In this document: piece by piece, positions 27,944-36,911 of the stretch
Layout of the letters: each line of letters opens with the position of its first letter
Numbering within the stretch: the first letter of the stretch is position 1
Made by a program: the position numbers and the translations under genes
DNA from: an uncultured Pseudohongiella sp.
Lineage (GTDB): Bacteria; Pseudomonadota; Gammaproteobacteria; Pseudomonadales; Pseudohongiellaceae
Direction: 5' to 3'
Length of the DNA: 59,950 nucleotides
NCBI GenBank assembly: GCA_902591495.1
Contig: CACJAW010000010.1
Coordinates: 1 to 59,950, forward strand
The notes under the pieces: model-generated
Databases searched by the model: none
Told to the model about the DNA's origin: nothing
What the model saw: the letters and a program-made list of their open reading frames with translations, nothing else

Positions 27944-29458
27944 TTAGTCTTCATTGATAAATTCTTGTGAATGGGCAGCTGGTATTCGATATTGTTTCAA
28001 TATATCTGATTCGCTTTCCATAGCCCGGTGGTGATTGATAACCATTTGATAACCATTTTTGTTTTCGAAAACGACGTTTTCTTCAGAGTTTTCCTCAAGC
28101 ATATCGGTGAACTGTTTAAAGTTCTTGATCGGGCTCCCATTAACTGAATCTACAACCCAATTTCTCCAGTCGTGATAACCAAGGTTAACGTCAGCTGCCA
28201 GAACTTGCAGCGCTACTACAACTTCTTTTCGGTCAGGTGTGCTCCACTCGTTTCTCATTTGCAAGAGACTCACTGGCGCAGATCTAGACCAATCGTTACC
28301 CCACCTTTTAATGAGGTTCATATTTAGTGGGACGAACAATACTCCTCCGTAAATATAATATTGAGGAATTTTGTCGAATTGTTCTCCCTTAACAAGGCTG
28401 TAGTTGTCCTGCGCTTTTTCTGCTTGAAGGCTCACGGAGTTTTCGACTCCATCTCTAGAGTAGCGAACTAGAATTTCCTCTCCCATATGATGCATATCGA
28501 TGGAATGCTTATAGTCTGTGAGTAAGTCTTCGGATAATCGTATAGTCCCATCTTCAGCAATATCGAAATCGTCTATGCTTAAAATCACATCGTTTTCTTG
28601 AAAAATTCCAGCTGCAGGAGAGTTTTCAAAAACTTTAATGACTAAAACGCCGTTTTGACCTTCTTTCAGGCCATATGCAGTTTTCGCCGCCGGACTATCT
28701 AGCGCCTGTGTTCTAAAACCTAAATCTGGGAAACCGTCATTAACGCCGTCCGTGCTATCTTTTAATACATGCTGAATAATACTCGGGGGTACGAAATAAC
28801 CGAGGTTCTCTGCCCGACCTCCGCTACTGGCCTGCATTACGACTCCAACAATTTGGTTATCAACGATTACGGGTCCTCCGCTATTGCCGGGATTAATTGC
28901 GGCATCTATTTGTCCCGCCAGCAAAAATGCTCCCGCATGAGCGTAAATTTGTTGCTCCACACGGGATAGGATTCCCTTAGTTATGCTCAACGACTTCCCT
29001 CCAATCGGATATCCATAAACCGACACTTCTTGCAAGGGCTCGGGGAGTAATCCAATACTCAGAGGCTGTAAATCAGAGAAAAAACTTGGATCGTCGACCG
29101 TGATTATGGCTAGATCTGCTTCGTGTGAGACGAAAGTTACCCTCGCGAGATACCTCTGTGGGTCATTGTGTTTCTGCGCTTGAACATAACTTGCGTTTGC
29201 CACGACATGGGCATTTGTGAGAATTTGATTACCTGCGATCACCGAGCCTGAGCCACTGCTCTGGCGCGGCGTTAGTAGTCTCCATGGCGTAAAATAATCG
29301 GGTGCAGCTTGTGTTGTATAAATTTTGATGACGGAGTTTTCGATGTCTCTCAAAACGCTGTCTTGCGCGGCACACATCGATGTGAAAAATCCTAATGCCA
29401 CGGCGCAAATTGTAGATAAAGATTTTCGTGAGATTAAAGAAATTGAATAATTCTTCAT
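27944..29458 (-). CDS. Deg-type trypsin-like serine protease with PDZ domains
   Basis: A secreted protease of the DegP/HtrA superfamily. From the ATG at 29456-29458 (504 residues) there is a signal peptide ending near SMCAAQDS (about 31). The triad is His84 in TNAHVV, Asp115 in EADLAII and Ser193 in NPGNSGGPV. A PDZ domain follows (about 260-345, with GVLVIKVFENSPA and NDVILSIDD), then a second, weaker PDZ-like region. The architecture resembles plant Deg9/Deg10 and their bacterial relatives rather than DegP or DegS. An in-frame TTG 84 bases upstream would put extra residues before the signal and is not favoured. Confidence 0.87.
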   Translation of the reverse strand: MKNYSISLISRKSLSTICAVALGFFTSMCAAQDSVLRDIENSVIKIYTTQAAPDYFTPWRLLTPRQSSGSGSVIAGNQILTNAHVVANASYVQAQKHNDPQRYLARVTFVSHEADLAIITVDDPSFFSDLQPLSIGLLPEPLQEVSVYGYPIGGKSLSITKGILSRVEQQIYAHAGAFLLAGQIDAAINPGNSGGPVIVDNQIVGVVMQASSGGRAENLGYFVPPSIIQHVLKDSTDGVNDGFPDLGFRTQALDSPAAKTAYGLKEGQNGVLVIKVFENSPAAGIFQENDVILSIDDFDIAEDGTIRLSEDLLTDYKHSIDMHHMGEEILVRYSRDGVENSVSLQAEKAQDNYSLVKGEQFDKIPQYYIYGGVLFVPLNMNLIKRWGNDWSRSAPVSLLQMRNEWSTPDRKEVVVALQVLAADVNLGYHDWRNWVVDSVNGSPIKNFKQFTDMLEENSEENVVFENKNGYQMVINHHRAMESESDILKQYRIPAAHSQEFINED

Positions 29459-29623
29459 AAAGTTCTTACCTGAGGATGAAGCTCGTTTAATCGTATCAAC
29501 GCCAAATAGTTCGGTGGAGATCAAGCTTATTACTTTCGTCAAAATTGCGCCAGTGTGCTTTTGGAACTAAATCAATTTGTTGAAGGAAAACGTCAGCCCA
29601 GTTATTTTGGTTGATCGGAACCT

Positions 29624-31666
29624 TCAAGTGACTCGCATACCGGGGCTTGCGCCGGAGTGTGGCTCAATAAGCCAAATATCTTTACCGCCTGGTCCCGCTG
29701 CCAAGATCATACCTTCTGAAATACCGAACTTCATTTTACGTGGTCGTAAGTTCGCGACCACTACTGTCAGCATTCCTATCATTTCTTCCGGTTTGTAGGC
29801 TGACTTGATTCCTGAAAATACTGTACGGTGGATTTGGTTACCTTTTTCATCTTTACCTAAATCCAGCTGCAATTTGAGTAGCTTGTCGGCGTCTTCAATT
29901 TCAGATGCTGAAATAATTTTCGCGATCCGGAGATCGATCTTAAAAAAGTCATCCACCGAGATTTCTGGCTCAAAAGTACCTGCAGGCTCTTTGGCTTCCT
30001 CTTTAACGGTTGGTTTGGATTCTGAACCGTGTTTTGTTTCATCGACGATCATATTCACCTTGTCGGGTTCGATTCGTTGAACCATCGCATTGAATTTAGA
30101 GATTTCATGGTTGGTTAGAATATAACTAAGATCCTTCCAATTTAGTGGATCGATTTTTAAAAATGATTCTGCTTTAACCGCTAAAGCGGGCAGGACAGGT
30201 TTAATATAAATAACAAGTAGTCTGAATGCATTAATACCGGTTGAGCAAATTGCCTGCAACTCTTCTGAATTTGGGTTTTTCTTGGCAATAACCCAAGGCT
30301 GTTTTTCATTTATAAATTTGTTGGCCAAGTCCGCTGAAGCCATAATCAGGCGAACTGCTTTACTATAATCCAACTTTTCATAAAGTTCTGCGATGTCCTG
30401 CTGTTTTGATTGAATTTCGACGATAATCTCTGGAGTATCGAGGTTTTCCGAAAGTTTGCCCGCGAAATTTTTCTCAATGAAACCGGCGCACCGACTGGCG
30501 ATGTTGGCAAGCTTACCTACTAAATCTGAGTTTACTTTTTGCACGAAATCTTCGAGATTCAAGTCTAGATCTTCAACCCCAGAAGACAATTTTGAGGCGA
30601 GGTAGTAGCGTAGGTATTCCGCATCTAGATGCTTAAGGTAAGTACTTGCGTTTATGAAAGTCCCTCTGGACTTTGACATCTTAGTGCCGTTTACCGTCAG
30701 AAACCCATGTGCGTGAACGGCACTGGGTGTCCTATAGTTCGCACTGCTAAGCATCGCCGGCCAGAAAAGGGTATGAAAATTTATAATATCCTTACCAATG
30801 AAATGATGCACTTCGTTTGTAGAATTTTCATTCCAGTAATCGTCGAAACAATAATCAGTTTTATCGCAGAAGTTTTTGAAACTAGCCATGTAGCCAATGG
30901 GCGCATCAAGCCAAACATAAAAATATTTTCCTTGTGTGTTTGGTATTTCAAAGCCAAAGTATGGCTTATCTCGACTGATGTCCCACTCTTGCAACTCATC
31001 ATCAAGCCACTCATTCACCTTGTTAGAGACTGAATTTTGAAGTGTGCCACTCCGAGTCCATTTCTTTAACATATCTGAAAACATAGGAACTCTAAAAAAG
31101 AAATGCTCAGATTCTTTTTCTATTGGAGTTGCACCCGAGATTACGGACTGAGGATTGATTAGCTCAGAAGGGCTGTAAGTGGAACCACAAACTTCACAGT
31201 TATCGCCGTACTGATTTTCAGCATGACATTTTGGGCAAGCCCCAACGACATAGCGGTCGGCTAAAAAAAGCTTTTTTTCAGGATCAAAGAGTTGCTTAAT
31301 GGTCCTTTTCGAAATATGGTCATTTTTTTCTAACGCTAAATAAATTGACTCTGAAAATTCTCTATTTTCTTTCGAATGAGTCGTGTAAAAATTATCGAAA
31401 TCTATTAAAAATCCAGCGAAATCGTGCTCGTGCTGCTCTTTAACATCATCAATCAATTCCTGGGGGGAAATGCCTCGTTCCTCGGCACTTAACATAATGC
31501 TAGTGCCATGTGCATCATCCGCGCAGACGTAAACGCAATCGTGCCCTTGTAACTTTTGAAATCTGACCCATATGTCTGTTTGCACTACTTCCATTATATG
31601 GCCAAGATGGATATCTCCATTCGCATAAGGCAGAGCACTGGTAACTAATATCTTTCGAGGGTTCAC
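29624..31666 (-). CDS. metG: Methionyl-tRNA synthetase
   Basis: Charges tRNA-Met. The 680-residue protein has the HIGH-type motif [13 protein letters not shown] (residues 11-23), the zinc knuckle [17 protein letters not shown] near 145, the KMSKS loop [12 protein letters not shown] near 335 and a C-terminal tRNA-binding OB domain (about 575-680, from [15 protein letters not shown]). It is the full dimeric type. The start is GTG with AAAGGAC six bases upstream. It lies near rnfB and nth, with the Deg protease between. Confidence 0.97.
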   Translation of the reverse strand: MNPRKILVTSALPYANGDIHLGHIMEVVQTDIWVRFQKLQGHDCVYVCADDAHGTSIMLSAEERGISPQELIDDVKEQHEHDFAGFLIDFDNFYTTHSKENREFSESIYLALEKNDHISKRTIKQLFDPEKKLFLADRYVVGACPKCHAENQYGDNCEVCGSTYSPSELINPQSVISGATPIEKESEHFFFRVPMFSDMLKKWTRSGTLQNSVSNKVNEWLDDELQEWDISRDKPYFGFEIPNTQGKYFYVWLDAPIGYMASFKNFCDKTDYCFDDYWNENSTNEVHHFIGKDIINFHTLFWPAMLSSANYRTPSAVHAHGFLTVNGTKMSKSRGTFINASTYLKHLDAEYLRYYLASKLSSGVEDLDLNLEDFVQKVNSDLVGKLANIASRCAGFIEKNFAGKLSENLDTPEIIVEIQSKQQDIAELYEKLDYSKAVRLIMASADLANKFINEKQPWVIAKKNPNSEELQAICSTGINAFRLLVIYIKPVLPALAVKAESFLKIDPLNWKDLSYILTNHEISKFNAMVQRIEPDKVNMIVDETKHGSESKPTVKEEAKEPAGTFEPEISVDDFFKIDLRIAKIISASEIEDADKLLKLQLDLGKDEKGNQIHRTVFSGIKSAYKPEEMIGMLTVVVANLRPRKMKFGISEGMILAAGPGGKDIWLIEPHSGASPGMRVT

Positions 31667-31746
31667 CGTTTTGTCCTTTAAATCTGATTAAATATTCGAT
31701 CTTTTTTCTTATTTATGTATTTGCAACCTAGTCTGCAGCGAGCGAC

Positions 31747-31911
31747 TTATATCTCATACATTTCAAAATCTTCTTTGCCAACACCGCAATCTGGACACAT
31801 CCAATCATCGGGGATATCGTCCCATCTCGTTCCTTCGGGAATTCCATCCTCTGGAATACCCTTTTCTTCATCATAGATGAACCCGCAGATTATACATTGC
31901 CATCTTTTCAT
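31747..31911 (-). CDS. Rubredoxin
   Basis: A small one-iron electron carrier, 54 residues, starting [10 protein letters not shown]. The iron ligands form two CxxC pairs, Cys6/Cys9 and Cys39/Cys42 (CIICG and CPDCG), with the conserved aromatic and acidic residues ([19 protein letters not shown]). The C-terminal pair is normal. It has its own ATG with AAGGG seven bases upstream. It is likely to serve an alkane hydroxylase, rubrerythrin or similar enzyme, none of which is in the window. A perfect 18-base palindrome lies 37 bases upstream of its start codon. Confidence 0.95.
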   Translation of the reverse strand: MKRWQCIICGFIYDEEKGIPEDGIPEGTRWDDIPDDWMCPDCGVGKEDFEMYEI

Positions 31912-32226
31912 GAGTTTTACCCTTATGATTTTGTTGCAATATTCCCGGCCGAAAACCGGTTTTCGGAAAATTTCCTACCTCTCGGAGTTTAGTCAATTTG
32001 CATTTGTTGATCAGAGAGTGGTTTTTGAAATTGCTAAAGTATACTGATCTTTCAAATTTGAGGGTATAATATCGCAAAAGCCGAGTTGTTTGCTCATCCT
32101 TTATTGAGATTATGTCGGTTATTGCTAAATTTCATTATTCTTAAATCAACAACCAAAGAAAATTTCTTTAAATTGAAACTCTAAATTATTGCAACCGACG
32201 AATTTTAATGTGGAGTCCTACTTGAA
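31912..32226. other. Divergent intergenic region, rubredoxin / dcd
   Basis: AT-rich spacer with the rubredoxin palindrome (31949-31966) and a TTGACT-like -35 on the minus strand near 31990. A long low-complexity stretch precedes dcd, whose ribosome site is GTGGAG. No gene seen. Confidence 0.4.
31949..31966. promoter_or_regulatory. Perfect 18-base palindrome upstream of rubredoxin
   Basis: CCGAAAACCGGTTTTCGG is fully self-complementary with no loop. It has no T-run on either side, so it is not a terminator. Its position in the rubredoxin leader suggests a dimeric repressor operator; the protein is unknown. Confidence 0.5.
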
Positions 32227-32796
32227 ATGAGTATTAAATCAGATAAGTGGATCAAACGAATGGCATCGACGGAGGCGATGATAGAGCCTTTTGAATCAGG
32301 TCAAGTACGTTTTATTGATGACCAGAAAGTTATTTCGTATGGAACTTCAAGTTACGGATATGATGTTCGATGTGCTTCTGAATTCAAAATTTTTACCAAT
32401 GTCCACACCACCAATGTTGTAGATCCTAAAAATTTTGATGAGACGAGTTTCGTAACTATAGACGAGCCGAGTTGCATTATCCCTCCAAACTCTTTCGCGT
32501 TAGCAAGAACAATAGAATATTTCCGAATACCAAAAGATGTTTTGACAATTTGCCTGGGCAAGTCAACCTACGCGCGCTGCGGGATAATAGTGAATGTAAC
32601 TCCACTAGAGCCGGAGTGGGAAGGTCATGTAACTCTCGAGTTTTCAAATACTACTCCCCTGCCAGCAAAAATTTACGCTAATGAGGGCGTAGCTCAAATG
32701 CTTTTTTATCAGTCTGATGAGCAATGCGATGTCACATATAAGGATCGAGGTGGCAAATATATGAGGCAGACCGGTGTAACGCCACCCAGGGCTTGA
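32227..32796 (+). CDS. dcd: dCTP deaminase
   Basis: Converts dCTP to dUTP for thymidylate synthesis. The 189-residue protein has [17 protein letters not shown] near residue 38, [20 protein letters not shown] near 110 with catalytic Arg and Glu, and [13 protein letters not shown] near 155 followed by the C-terminal lid [15 protein letters not shown]. It matches the E. coli monofunctional form in length. The start is ATG. In Pseudomonas dcd is commonly near metG, which fits this order. Confidence 0.96.
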   Translation: MSIKSDKWIKRMASTEAMIEPFESGQVRFIDDQKVISYGTSSYGYDVRCASEFKIFTNVHTTNVVDPKNFDETSFVTIDEPSCIIPPNSFALARTIEYFRIPKDVLTICLGKSTYARCGIIVNVTPLEPEWEGHVTLEFSNTTPLPAKIYANEGVAQMLFYQSDEQCDVTYKDRGGKYMRQTGVTPPRA

Positions 32797-33216
32797 GAAT
32801 TAAGATTGCTCCAAAAATTTGGTACAAACTTTTGCGGAGCTTTGCACTAGCTAAAGACTCTGATTCTTGTTTTAGTCTCTCTGGAATGAACTGATTCCAA
32901 AATGTATCTTCCGACTTATTTCCCAAAGTTTATAGTCGCGTCTTAACGATGGTTTATTGACGCGAATCTTTGTTAATCAGCCAAAATTTTGACGCTAAAT
33001 CTTTAACTTTAAAAATGGAAAATAGAGCTAATAAGCGCTAGCCCGCGTAATCCGGGTGATAGCGAAAGAGTCGCACGTTTATTTAAAATTGGAACAGTTA
33101 TTGCACCATCTTTATGAATGAAGTTTAGCCGGATCAACATTGATAATTTATATCTATTTATTCGTCAGCTAAATCAAATCATTTAGTAAAACAAATAAAA
33201 ATCGGGATAACTGATT
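32797..33216. other. Intergenic region dcd - fliA
   Basis: About 420 bases without a convincing gene. Around 33035-33064 there is an imperfect hairpin: CGCTA and CCCG on the left pair with CGGG and TAGCG on the right. It is not followed by a T-run. The rest is AT-rich, and no sigma28-type promoter was recognised. Confidence 0.3.
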
Positions 33217-33969
33217 ATGAGTGCAGCAACAGGAGCTTCCTTACTAGAACAAAATGTGCAAATAGACAAGGACGGGTCGGTTGCTCCGTTGAGCGATGTC
33301 GTAGAGCGCTATGCTCCCTTAGTTAAAAGGATTGCTCATCATTTGCTTTTAAGGATGCCTGCCAGCGTTCAAATTGATGATTTAGTCCAGTCCGGCATGA
33401 TAGGCCTTCTTGAAGCTGCAAAGAAATACGATATTTCAAAAGGAGCTAGTTTTGAGACTTACGCGGGTATCCGAATTCGTGGCTCCATGCTGGATGAAGT
33501 TCGCAAGGGAGATTGGGCGCCTCGAAGTGTTCATCGGAAATCGCGCAAAGTGGCTGAAGCCATTAAGTCTATCGAAGCGAGAACGGGTAAAGATGCACGA
33601 GATAAAGAGATAGCGAAAGAGTTAGAGATAGACTTGGATTCTTATTATGCCATCTTGCAAGACGCATCTGGATCCAGACTCTTTAGTTTTGATGACATCA
33701 TGGAGGGTGACGATTCTGCTATAGAGTTGGCGGCTGGGGAACTGCCCGGGCCTTGTGATGGTTTGCAAAGGGATACCTTTAAGAAGCATTTGGCAACGGC
33801 TATAGATGGTTTGCCAGAAAGAGAAAAGTTAGTGCTGGCGCTCTATTATGACGAAGAGCTAAATCTCAAAGAAATAGGAGAGGTAATTGGCGTGAGTGAG
33901 TCACGAGTGAGTCAAATTCACAGTCAAGCAGCTATGCGCCTCAGAGCGCGCCTGTCTGATTGGAATTAA
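33217..33969 (+). CDS. fliA: Sigma-28 family RNA polymerase sigma factor FliA
   Basis: Directs transcription of late flagellar and chemotaxis genes in motile relatives. The 250-residue protein has sigma region 2 (RYAPLVKRIAHHLLLRMP, IDDLVQSGMIGLLEAAKKYD, FETYAGIRIRGSMLDEVR), the FliA-type WAPRSVHRK segment near residue 105, and region 4 (LPEREKLVLALYYDEELNLK, then IGVSESRVSQIHSQAAMRLR). Homology to FliA is firm. No flagellar or chemotaxis gene is in the window, and ccmA starts only six bases after its stop codon, so it may be cotranscribed with cytochrome c maturation genes. Confidence 0.92.
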   Translation: MSAATGASLLEQNVQIDKDGSVAPLSDVVERYAPLVKRIAHHLLLRMPASVQIDDLVQSGMIGLLEAAKKYDISKGASFETYAGIRIRGSMLDEVRKGDWAPRSVHRKSRKVAEAIKSIEARTGKDARDKEIAKELEIDLDSYYAILQDASGSRLFSFDDIMEGDDSAIELAAGELPGPCDGLQRDTFKKHLATAIDGLPEREKLVLALYYDEELNLKEIGEVIGVSESRVSQIHSQAAMRLRARLSDWN

Positions 33970-33975
33970 ACGTTT

Positions 33976-34608
33976 GTGGCGCAAGAACGTGAAATTCAGA
34001 ATGTTCTTCAAGCAGAAAACCTTTTTTGCGAGCGGGATAATAGAGTCCTTTTCAAAGATCTAAACTTTACTGCCCATCGAGGGCAGGTGATTCAAATTAA
34101 AGGATCCAACGGGAGCGGCAAAACTACTCTGCTTAGAATCCTTTGTGGATTAAACGACGCGTTTCGAGGCGAATTGACATGGTTTAGCAAGCCCATTCAG
34201 GATCATTGGGAGGATGTACGCTCTTCCCTAATCTACATGGGTCATCGGGTCGGTGTGAACAAAGTTTTGACGCCTCATGAAAATCTCCGCTGGTCTGTTG
34301 GATTGTCGACTAGCGTAATAAATGAACAAATTGACCACGCTCTTGGAGAGATGGGTCTTCGAGGGTTTGAAGACTCTCAGTGTTTCACTCTCTCGGCAGG
34401 TCAGCAGCAAAGAGTTTCTCTATCTCGACTACTTCTTAATAAGTCCCTTCTCTGGGTTCTAGATGAACCTTTCACTACGTTAGACCAGGAGGGGGTTAAT
34501 CTTCTTGAGAGACTACTTAGCCAGCATGCAAACAAAGGTGGGGTAGTGTTCGTAACTACTCATCATGAATTACTACTTCCTAATTTAACGTTATTAGACT
34601 TAGGATAA
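33976..34608 (+). CDS. ccmA: Heme exporter ATPase CcmA
   Basis: ATPase of the CcmABCD complex, which releases heme-loaded CcmE for cytochrome c maturation. The 210-residue protein has Walker A IKGSNGSGKTTLLRIL near residue 43, ABC signature TLSAGQQQRVSLSRLL near 138 and Walker B LLWVLDEPFTTLD near 160. The start is GTG, six bases after fliA. It opens the nine-gene ccm operon. Confidence 0.95.
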   Translation: MAQEREIQNVLQAENLFCERDNRVLFKDLNFTAHRGQVIQIKGSNGSGKTTLLRILCGLNDAFRGELTWFSKPIQDHWEDVRSSLIYMGHRVGVNKVLTPHENLRWSVGLSTSVINEQIDHALGEMGLRGFEDSQCFTLSAGQQQRVSLSRLLLNKSLLWVLDEPFTTLDQEGVNLLERLLSQHANKGGVVFVTTHHELLLPNLTLLDLG

Positions 34609-34618
34609 AAATCTATTA

Positions 34619-35302
34619 ATGGATCAAGTGACTACAATTGAAGCCTTCACAGCGACTCTGAAGAGGGATTTGTTGGTCGCCTATAAGCGTAAAAACGATA
34701 TCTTTAATCCTTTCATGTTTTTTTTAATTGTTTGTTCTTTGTTTCCTATTGGAATTTCTCCTGATCCAGCTAGGTTAGGTGAAATTGCCTCTGGAGTCCT
34801 TTGGATTTCTGCACTTCTTGCGTCGCTGCTGGCTATGGATAGTTTGTACCGGAACGATTTCGAGGATGGGTCCTTGGAACAATTGCTGCTAAGTCCTCAT
34901 CCACTCTATTTTTTAGTGCTTGCGAAGAATATGGCCCATTGGCTGGTCAGTGGTTTACCGGTGGTGATCGTCTCGCCTTTGGTCGCATATATGTTGAGTT
35001 TGCCCGATGACGCTTACTGGGTGATGTTTTTAACATTGTTGTTAGGGACCCCGATACTGAGTTTGCTGGGCTCAATTGGAGTTGCTCTAACGGTTGGTCT
35101 TGGGAGTAGGGGGCTGATTCTAGCTGTAATCACGTTGCCGATGAGTGTTCCCGTTTTGATTGCTGGAACATTGACGGTTCAGGAGGCATTAAATGGGGCT
35201 TCTTTGTCCGGGTATATGGCGGTGTTGGGCGCGATGTTTTTTGGTTCTCTCACTCTAGCCCCTTTGGCGTCTGCCACGGCATTACGAATTAGTGTGACCT
35301 AG
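34619..35302 (+). CDS. ccmB: Heme exporter permease CcmB
   Basis: Membrane partner of CcmA. The 227-residue protein starts with a short cytoplasmic stretch (TLKRDLLVAYKRKNDIFNP) and has about six hydrophobic helices, with the family segment SLYRNDFEDGSLEQLLLSPHP near residue 80 split as SLYRNDFEDG and SLEQLLLS. It follows ccmA by 10 bases. Size and motif match CcmB fully. Confidence 0.95.
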   Translation: MDQVTTIEAFTATLKRDLLVAYKRKNDIFNPFMFFLIVCSLFPIGISPDPARLGEIASGVLWISALLASLLAMDSLYRNDFEDGSLEQLLLSPHPLYFLVLAKNMAHWLVSGLPVVIVSPLVAYMLSLPDDAYWVMFLTLLLGTPILSLLGSIGVALTVGLGSRGLILAVITLPMSVPVLIAGTLTVQEALNGASLSGYMAVLGAMFFGSLTLAPLASATALRISVT

Positions 35303-35436
35303 CGTAGAAATTTCTCTACTGTGGTCTAATTTTCTGATTACCCCGTAATTACAATGAGTTACAATAAGAAGCATGGATACGACATTAGGGCATGATATAG
35401 TCGTAAACTTCATGGTTAGTGTAGGAATAATGTTTT

Positions 35437-36180
35437 ATGTGGATGTGGTTCGCAAAATTAGGTTCCCCTCGCTGGTTCTACGAAATCTCGACCAAGTGGC
35501 TACCTTGGCTTGCTTCCGCGATGTGTATCCTAATGATAGTTGGAATAGTATGGGCACTCCTGTTCTTGCCGCCAGATTACCAGCAGAGTTTTACAACACG
35601 TATCCTAGTAATTCATGTTGCTGTTGCCGGTACCTCCCTCGCATTTTTCCCTTTGATGGCCGTTGCGGGAACAATAACGTTGGTATGGAAAATGAAGTTA
35701 GCAGATATGGTTGCCAAGCATGCGGCTCCTCTGGGTGCCTGGTTTTCATTCGTTACATTGGCTACTGGCTCACTATGGGGAAGTGTCATGTGGGGGACTT
35801 GGTGGGAGTGGACTGATGCGAGATTAGTCTCAATGTTGTTTCAGTTTTTTTTATTACTAAGTGTGGTCGCTCTTCGCTCGGCGATAGAAGATCCTGATAA
35901 GTCAGCGAAAGCTTGTGCGCTCCTGTCAATCGTTGGTTGCATTAACGTTGTCATTATTAAATATTCAGTAGAGTGGTGGAATGTACTGCATCAGCCCTCT
36001 AGCCCGCTATCAACTTCAAATGGAAGCGCAAACGGTCCGGAATTTTGGATGGCGACCGGTGTAATGATACTTGCTGTCTATCTATTTTTTATAGTCAGCC
36101 TTACACTAGCAACAAGAAACGAGATTTTACAGAGGGAGCGGCGCTCCCAATGGGTCCAAGAGATCGTTCGAACAAGTTAA
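35437..36180 (+). CDS. ccmC: Cytochrome c maturation protein CcmC
   Basis: Inner-membrane protein that presents heme to CcmE through its tryptophan-rich motif. The 247-residue protein has six membrane helices and the WWD motif GTWWEWTDARLVS near residue 120, where the family usually has WWVWDARLTS; the extra Thr and Glu are modest changes. The heme ligand His residues lie in IHVAVAGTS and VLHQPSS. A 134-base gap separates it from ccmB. ATGs at 35437 and 35443 are both possible starts. Confidence 0.95.
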   Translation: MWMWFAKLGSPRWFYEISTKWLPWLASAMCILMIVGIVWALLFLPPDYQQSFTTRILVIHVAVAGTSLAFFPLMAVAGTITLVWKMKLADMVAKHAAPLGAWFSFVTLATGSLWGSVMWGTWWEWTDARLVSMLFQFFLLLSVVALRSAIEDPDKSAKACALLSIVGCINVVIIKYSVEWWNVLHQPSSPLSTSNGSANGPEFWMATGVMILAVYLFFIVSLTLATRNEILQRERRSQWVQEIVRTS

Positions 36181-36205
36181 ATTAGGGGTGATAAATTAGG
36201 CAGAT

Positions 36206-36415
36206 ATGCTCGAAGCAATTCAATTTTCCAGTTTAAGAGAATTCTTTGAAATGGGCGGCTATGCATTTAACGTCTGGTCGGTATACGCAATTTTTAGCAT
36301 TTTTGTATTAGTAAATATGCTTTTACCAATCCTTCGCAAGGAGAAGATAATCAAAGAGCTGAAACGCAGAGCATCTTTTGAAAAAGCTGAAACTAATTCT
36401 GTGCGCGAGCCGTAA
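36206..36415 (+). CDS. ccmD: Cytochrome c maturation protein CcmD
   Basis: A 69-residue single-span protein that stabilises the CcmABC-CcmE complex. The MGGYAFNVWSVYAIF segment and the following helix, then a basic tail (KEKIIKELKRRA), are typical of CcmD. It lies 25 bases after ccmC. Confidence 0.92.
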   Translation: MLEAIQFSSLREFFEMGGYAFNVWSVYAIFSIFVLVNMLLPILRKEKIIKELKRRASFEKAETNSVREP

Positions 36416-36443
36416 TAGCTTTATACAGAACCTGGGAGTTAAA

Positions 36444-36911
36444 TTGAAAATACATCGCAAAAAAAAACTTGGTGTAATTTTGTTCGTCGCCGCAGGACTG
36501 AGTGCAACGGTCGGATTGACCTTATTCGCTCTGGGCCAGAATATGAATATGTTTTATACGCCTTCCCAGGTAGCCATGGGTGAAGTAGAGACAGGTCGCC
36601 GTTTTCGCATCGGGGGAATGGTTAAGGAAGGCTCCTTTATATCCGAGTCGGATAGCCTGAAAGTGAGATTTGAAACGACTGATTTTGTGCATGCGGTCCC
36701 TATTGAATATGAGGGAATTCTTCCGGATTTGTTCCGTGAGGGACAAGGAATTGTCGCTGAGGGGAGTGTTGATTCCAGAGGCGTTTTCAGTGCTTCTAAG
36801 GTACTAGCTAAGCATGATGAAAATTATATGTCCCAAGAAGTGAAAGCAGCATTAGATGCTGCCGATGCGTTGAAGTCTAATAATTCCTTACAAAGTATTT
36901 CGGAAAGATAG
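36444..36911 (+). CDS. ccmE: Heme chaperone CcmE
   Basis: Periplasmic heme chaperone anchored by one N-terminal helix. The 155-residue protein starts MKIHRKKKLGVILF and has the covalent heme site VLAKHDENYM with His124 and Tyr128, then a variable tail. The start is TTG at 36444 with GGGAG five bases upstream, chosen because it gives the usual basic N-terminus; longer in-frame extensions overlap ccmD. The stop abuts the ccmF ATG. Confidence 0.94.
   Translation: MKIHRKKKLGVILFVAAGLSATVGLTLFALGQNMNMFYTPSQVAMGEVETGRRFRIGGMVKEGSFISESDSLKVRFETTDFVHAVPIEYEGILPDLFREGQGIVAEGSVDSRGVFSASKVLAKHDENYMSQEVKAALDAADALKSNNSLQSISER

Noticed and set aside
33035-33064. Hairpin between dcd and fliA as an RNA gene or terminator
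   Set aside because: Interrupted stem, no T-run and no flanking promoter; kept only as a note in the spacer entry.
35373-35816. 147-residue frame overlapping ccmC
   Set aside because: Cysteine- and serine-rich shadow of ccmC in another frame.
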